Shown: positions 5,666 through 5,913 of the stretch, piece after piece | How the letters are laid out: the number at the start of each line of letters is the position of its first letter | Position numbering within the stretch: position 1 is the first letter of the stretch | Origin: Frankiales bacterium | GTDB lineage: Bacteria > Actinomycetota > Actinomycetes > Mycobacteriales > SCTD01 | Length of the DNA stretch: 5,913 nt | Direction of reading: 5' to 3' | Assembly (NCBI GenBank): GCA_025965495.1 | Contig: JAOPWW010000377.1 | Coordinates: 1-5,913, forward strand | Notes under the pieces: model-generated | Told to the model about the DNA's origin: nothing | What the model saw: the letters and a program-made list of their open reading frames with translations, nothing else | Databases searched by the model: none | Translations under genes and position numbers: made by a program

Positions 5666-5913
5666 GTGCACGTCGTGATCATGGGCTGCGGCCGCGTGGG
5701 GAGCGCCCTGGCCAAGAGCCTGGAGCTGCTCGACCACGACGTCGCCGTCATCGACCGGGACGCCAGCGCGTTCCGGCGGCTGCCCGAGTCGTTCCGCGGG
5801 AAGCGGATCAGCGGCGTCGGCTTCGACCGCGACACCCTCGTCGAGGCCGGCATCGAGGGCGCCCACGCCTTCGCCGCCGTCAGCAACGGCGACAACAGCA
5901 ACATCATCGCCGC
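5666..5913 (+). CDS. trkA: TrkA/RCK-type NAD-binding potassium uptake regulator, 3'-truncated
   Basis: Seen: GTG start with a strong Shine-Dalgarno, then 82 complete codons to the window edge. The N-terminus MHVVIMGCGRVGSALAKSLE carries the Rossmann GxGRVG loop (residues 7-12); the acidic Asp30 in VAVIDRD ends beta-2, where NAD-type cofactors hold the ribose; GVGFDRDTLVEAGIE and AAVSNGDNSNIIA follow, as in TrkA/KtrA RCK-N domains. Known: these cytosolic proteins gate membrane K+ transporters in response to bound nucleotide; full-length single-unit forms are about 220 residues, adding an RCK-C domain that would lie beyond the window. The sequence resembles the actinobacterial CeoB-like protein, often followed by a second trkA (CeoC); that second gene cannot be seen here. 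Context: it diverges from the KimA-type importer, which suggests shared potassium physiology. Whether it acts on that importer or on an unlinked Trk/Ktr channel is not shown. Confidence 0.92.
   Translation, partial: MHVVIMGCGRVGSALAKSLELLDHDVAVIDRDASAFRRLPESFRGKRISGVGFDRDTLVEAGIEGAHAFAAVSNGDNSNIIA

Noticed and set aside
5560..5907. N-terminal extension of the importer frame to 5907, which would make a 783-residue protein
   Set aside because: The extension crosses the divergent trkA coding region and the control region, and family relatives begin at the position matching GTG 5559.

Overview
The window looks like chromosomal DNA from a very GC-rich actinobacterium. Third codon positions are almost all G or C, four of the five starts I could place are GTG, and the trkA / APC-type permease / TRAM-domain RNA methyltransferase order is one I recognise from Streptomyces and related genera. 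I cannot name a genus. I see no mobile elements, CRISPR arrays, rRNA or tRNA genes.

Left block, plus strand: positions 1-822 hold the 3' part of a diacylglycerol-kinase-family lipid kinase gene that runs off the left edge. Four bases later a 427-residue major facilitator superfamily transporter begins (827-2110). The tight spacing suggests one operon and translational coupling, so the transporter may move a lipid-related compound, but its substrate is unknown.

Centre and right block, minus strand, converging on the transporter: a 667-residue KimA-type potassium importer (3556-5559) overlaps by four bases a class I SAM-dependent RNA uracil-5 methyltransferase with a TRAM domain and Fe-S cysteines (2330-3559). 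After 28 bases a previously easy-to-miss 59-codon ORF follows (2122-2301), encoding a small, very acidic, probably disordered protein. It ends 11 bases from the transporter's stop.

Right edge, plus strand: a TrkA/RCK-type NAD-binding potassium-transport regulator begins at 5666 and runs off the window. It is divergent from the KimA-type importer across a 106-base intergenic region. That region holds two candidate -10 elements, two Shine-Dalgarno sequences, and an inverted repeat three bases upstream of each Shine-Dalgarno.

Taken together, the right half reads as a potassium-homeostasis locus: importer and RCK regulator are divergently expressed, with an RNA modification enzyme and a small acidic protein carried on the importer transcript. 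The large ORFs antisense to the importer, the methyltransferase and the transporter are shadow frames typical of very GC-rich DNA. Nothing here is clearly a wholly new system. The most interesting items are the divergent potassium module with its paired hairpins, the small acidic protein, and the lipid kinase/transporter pair.
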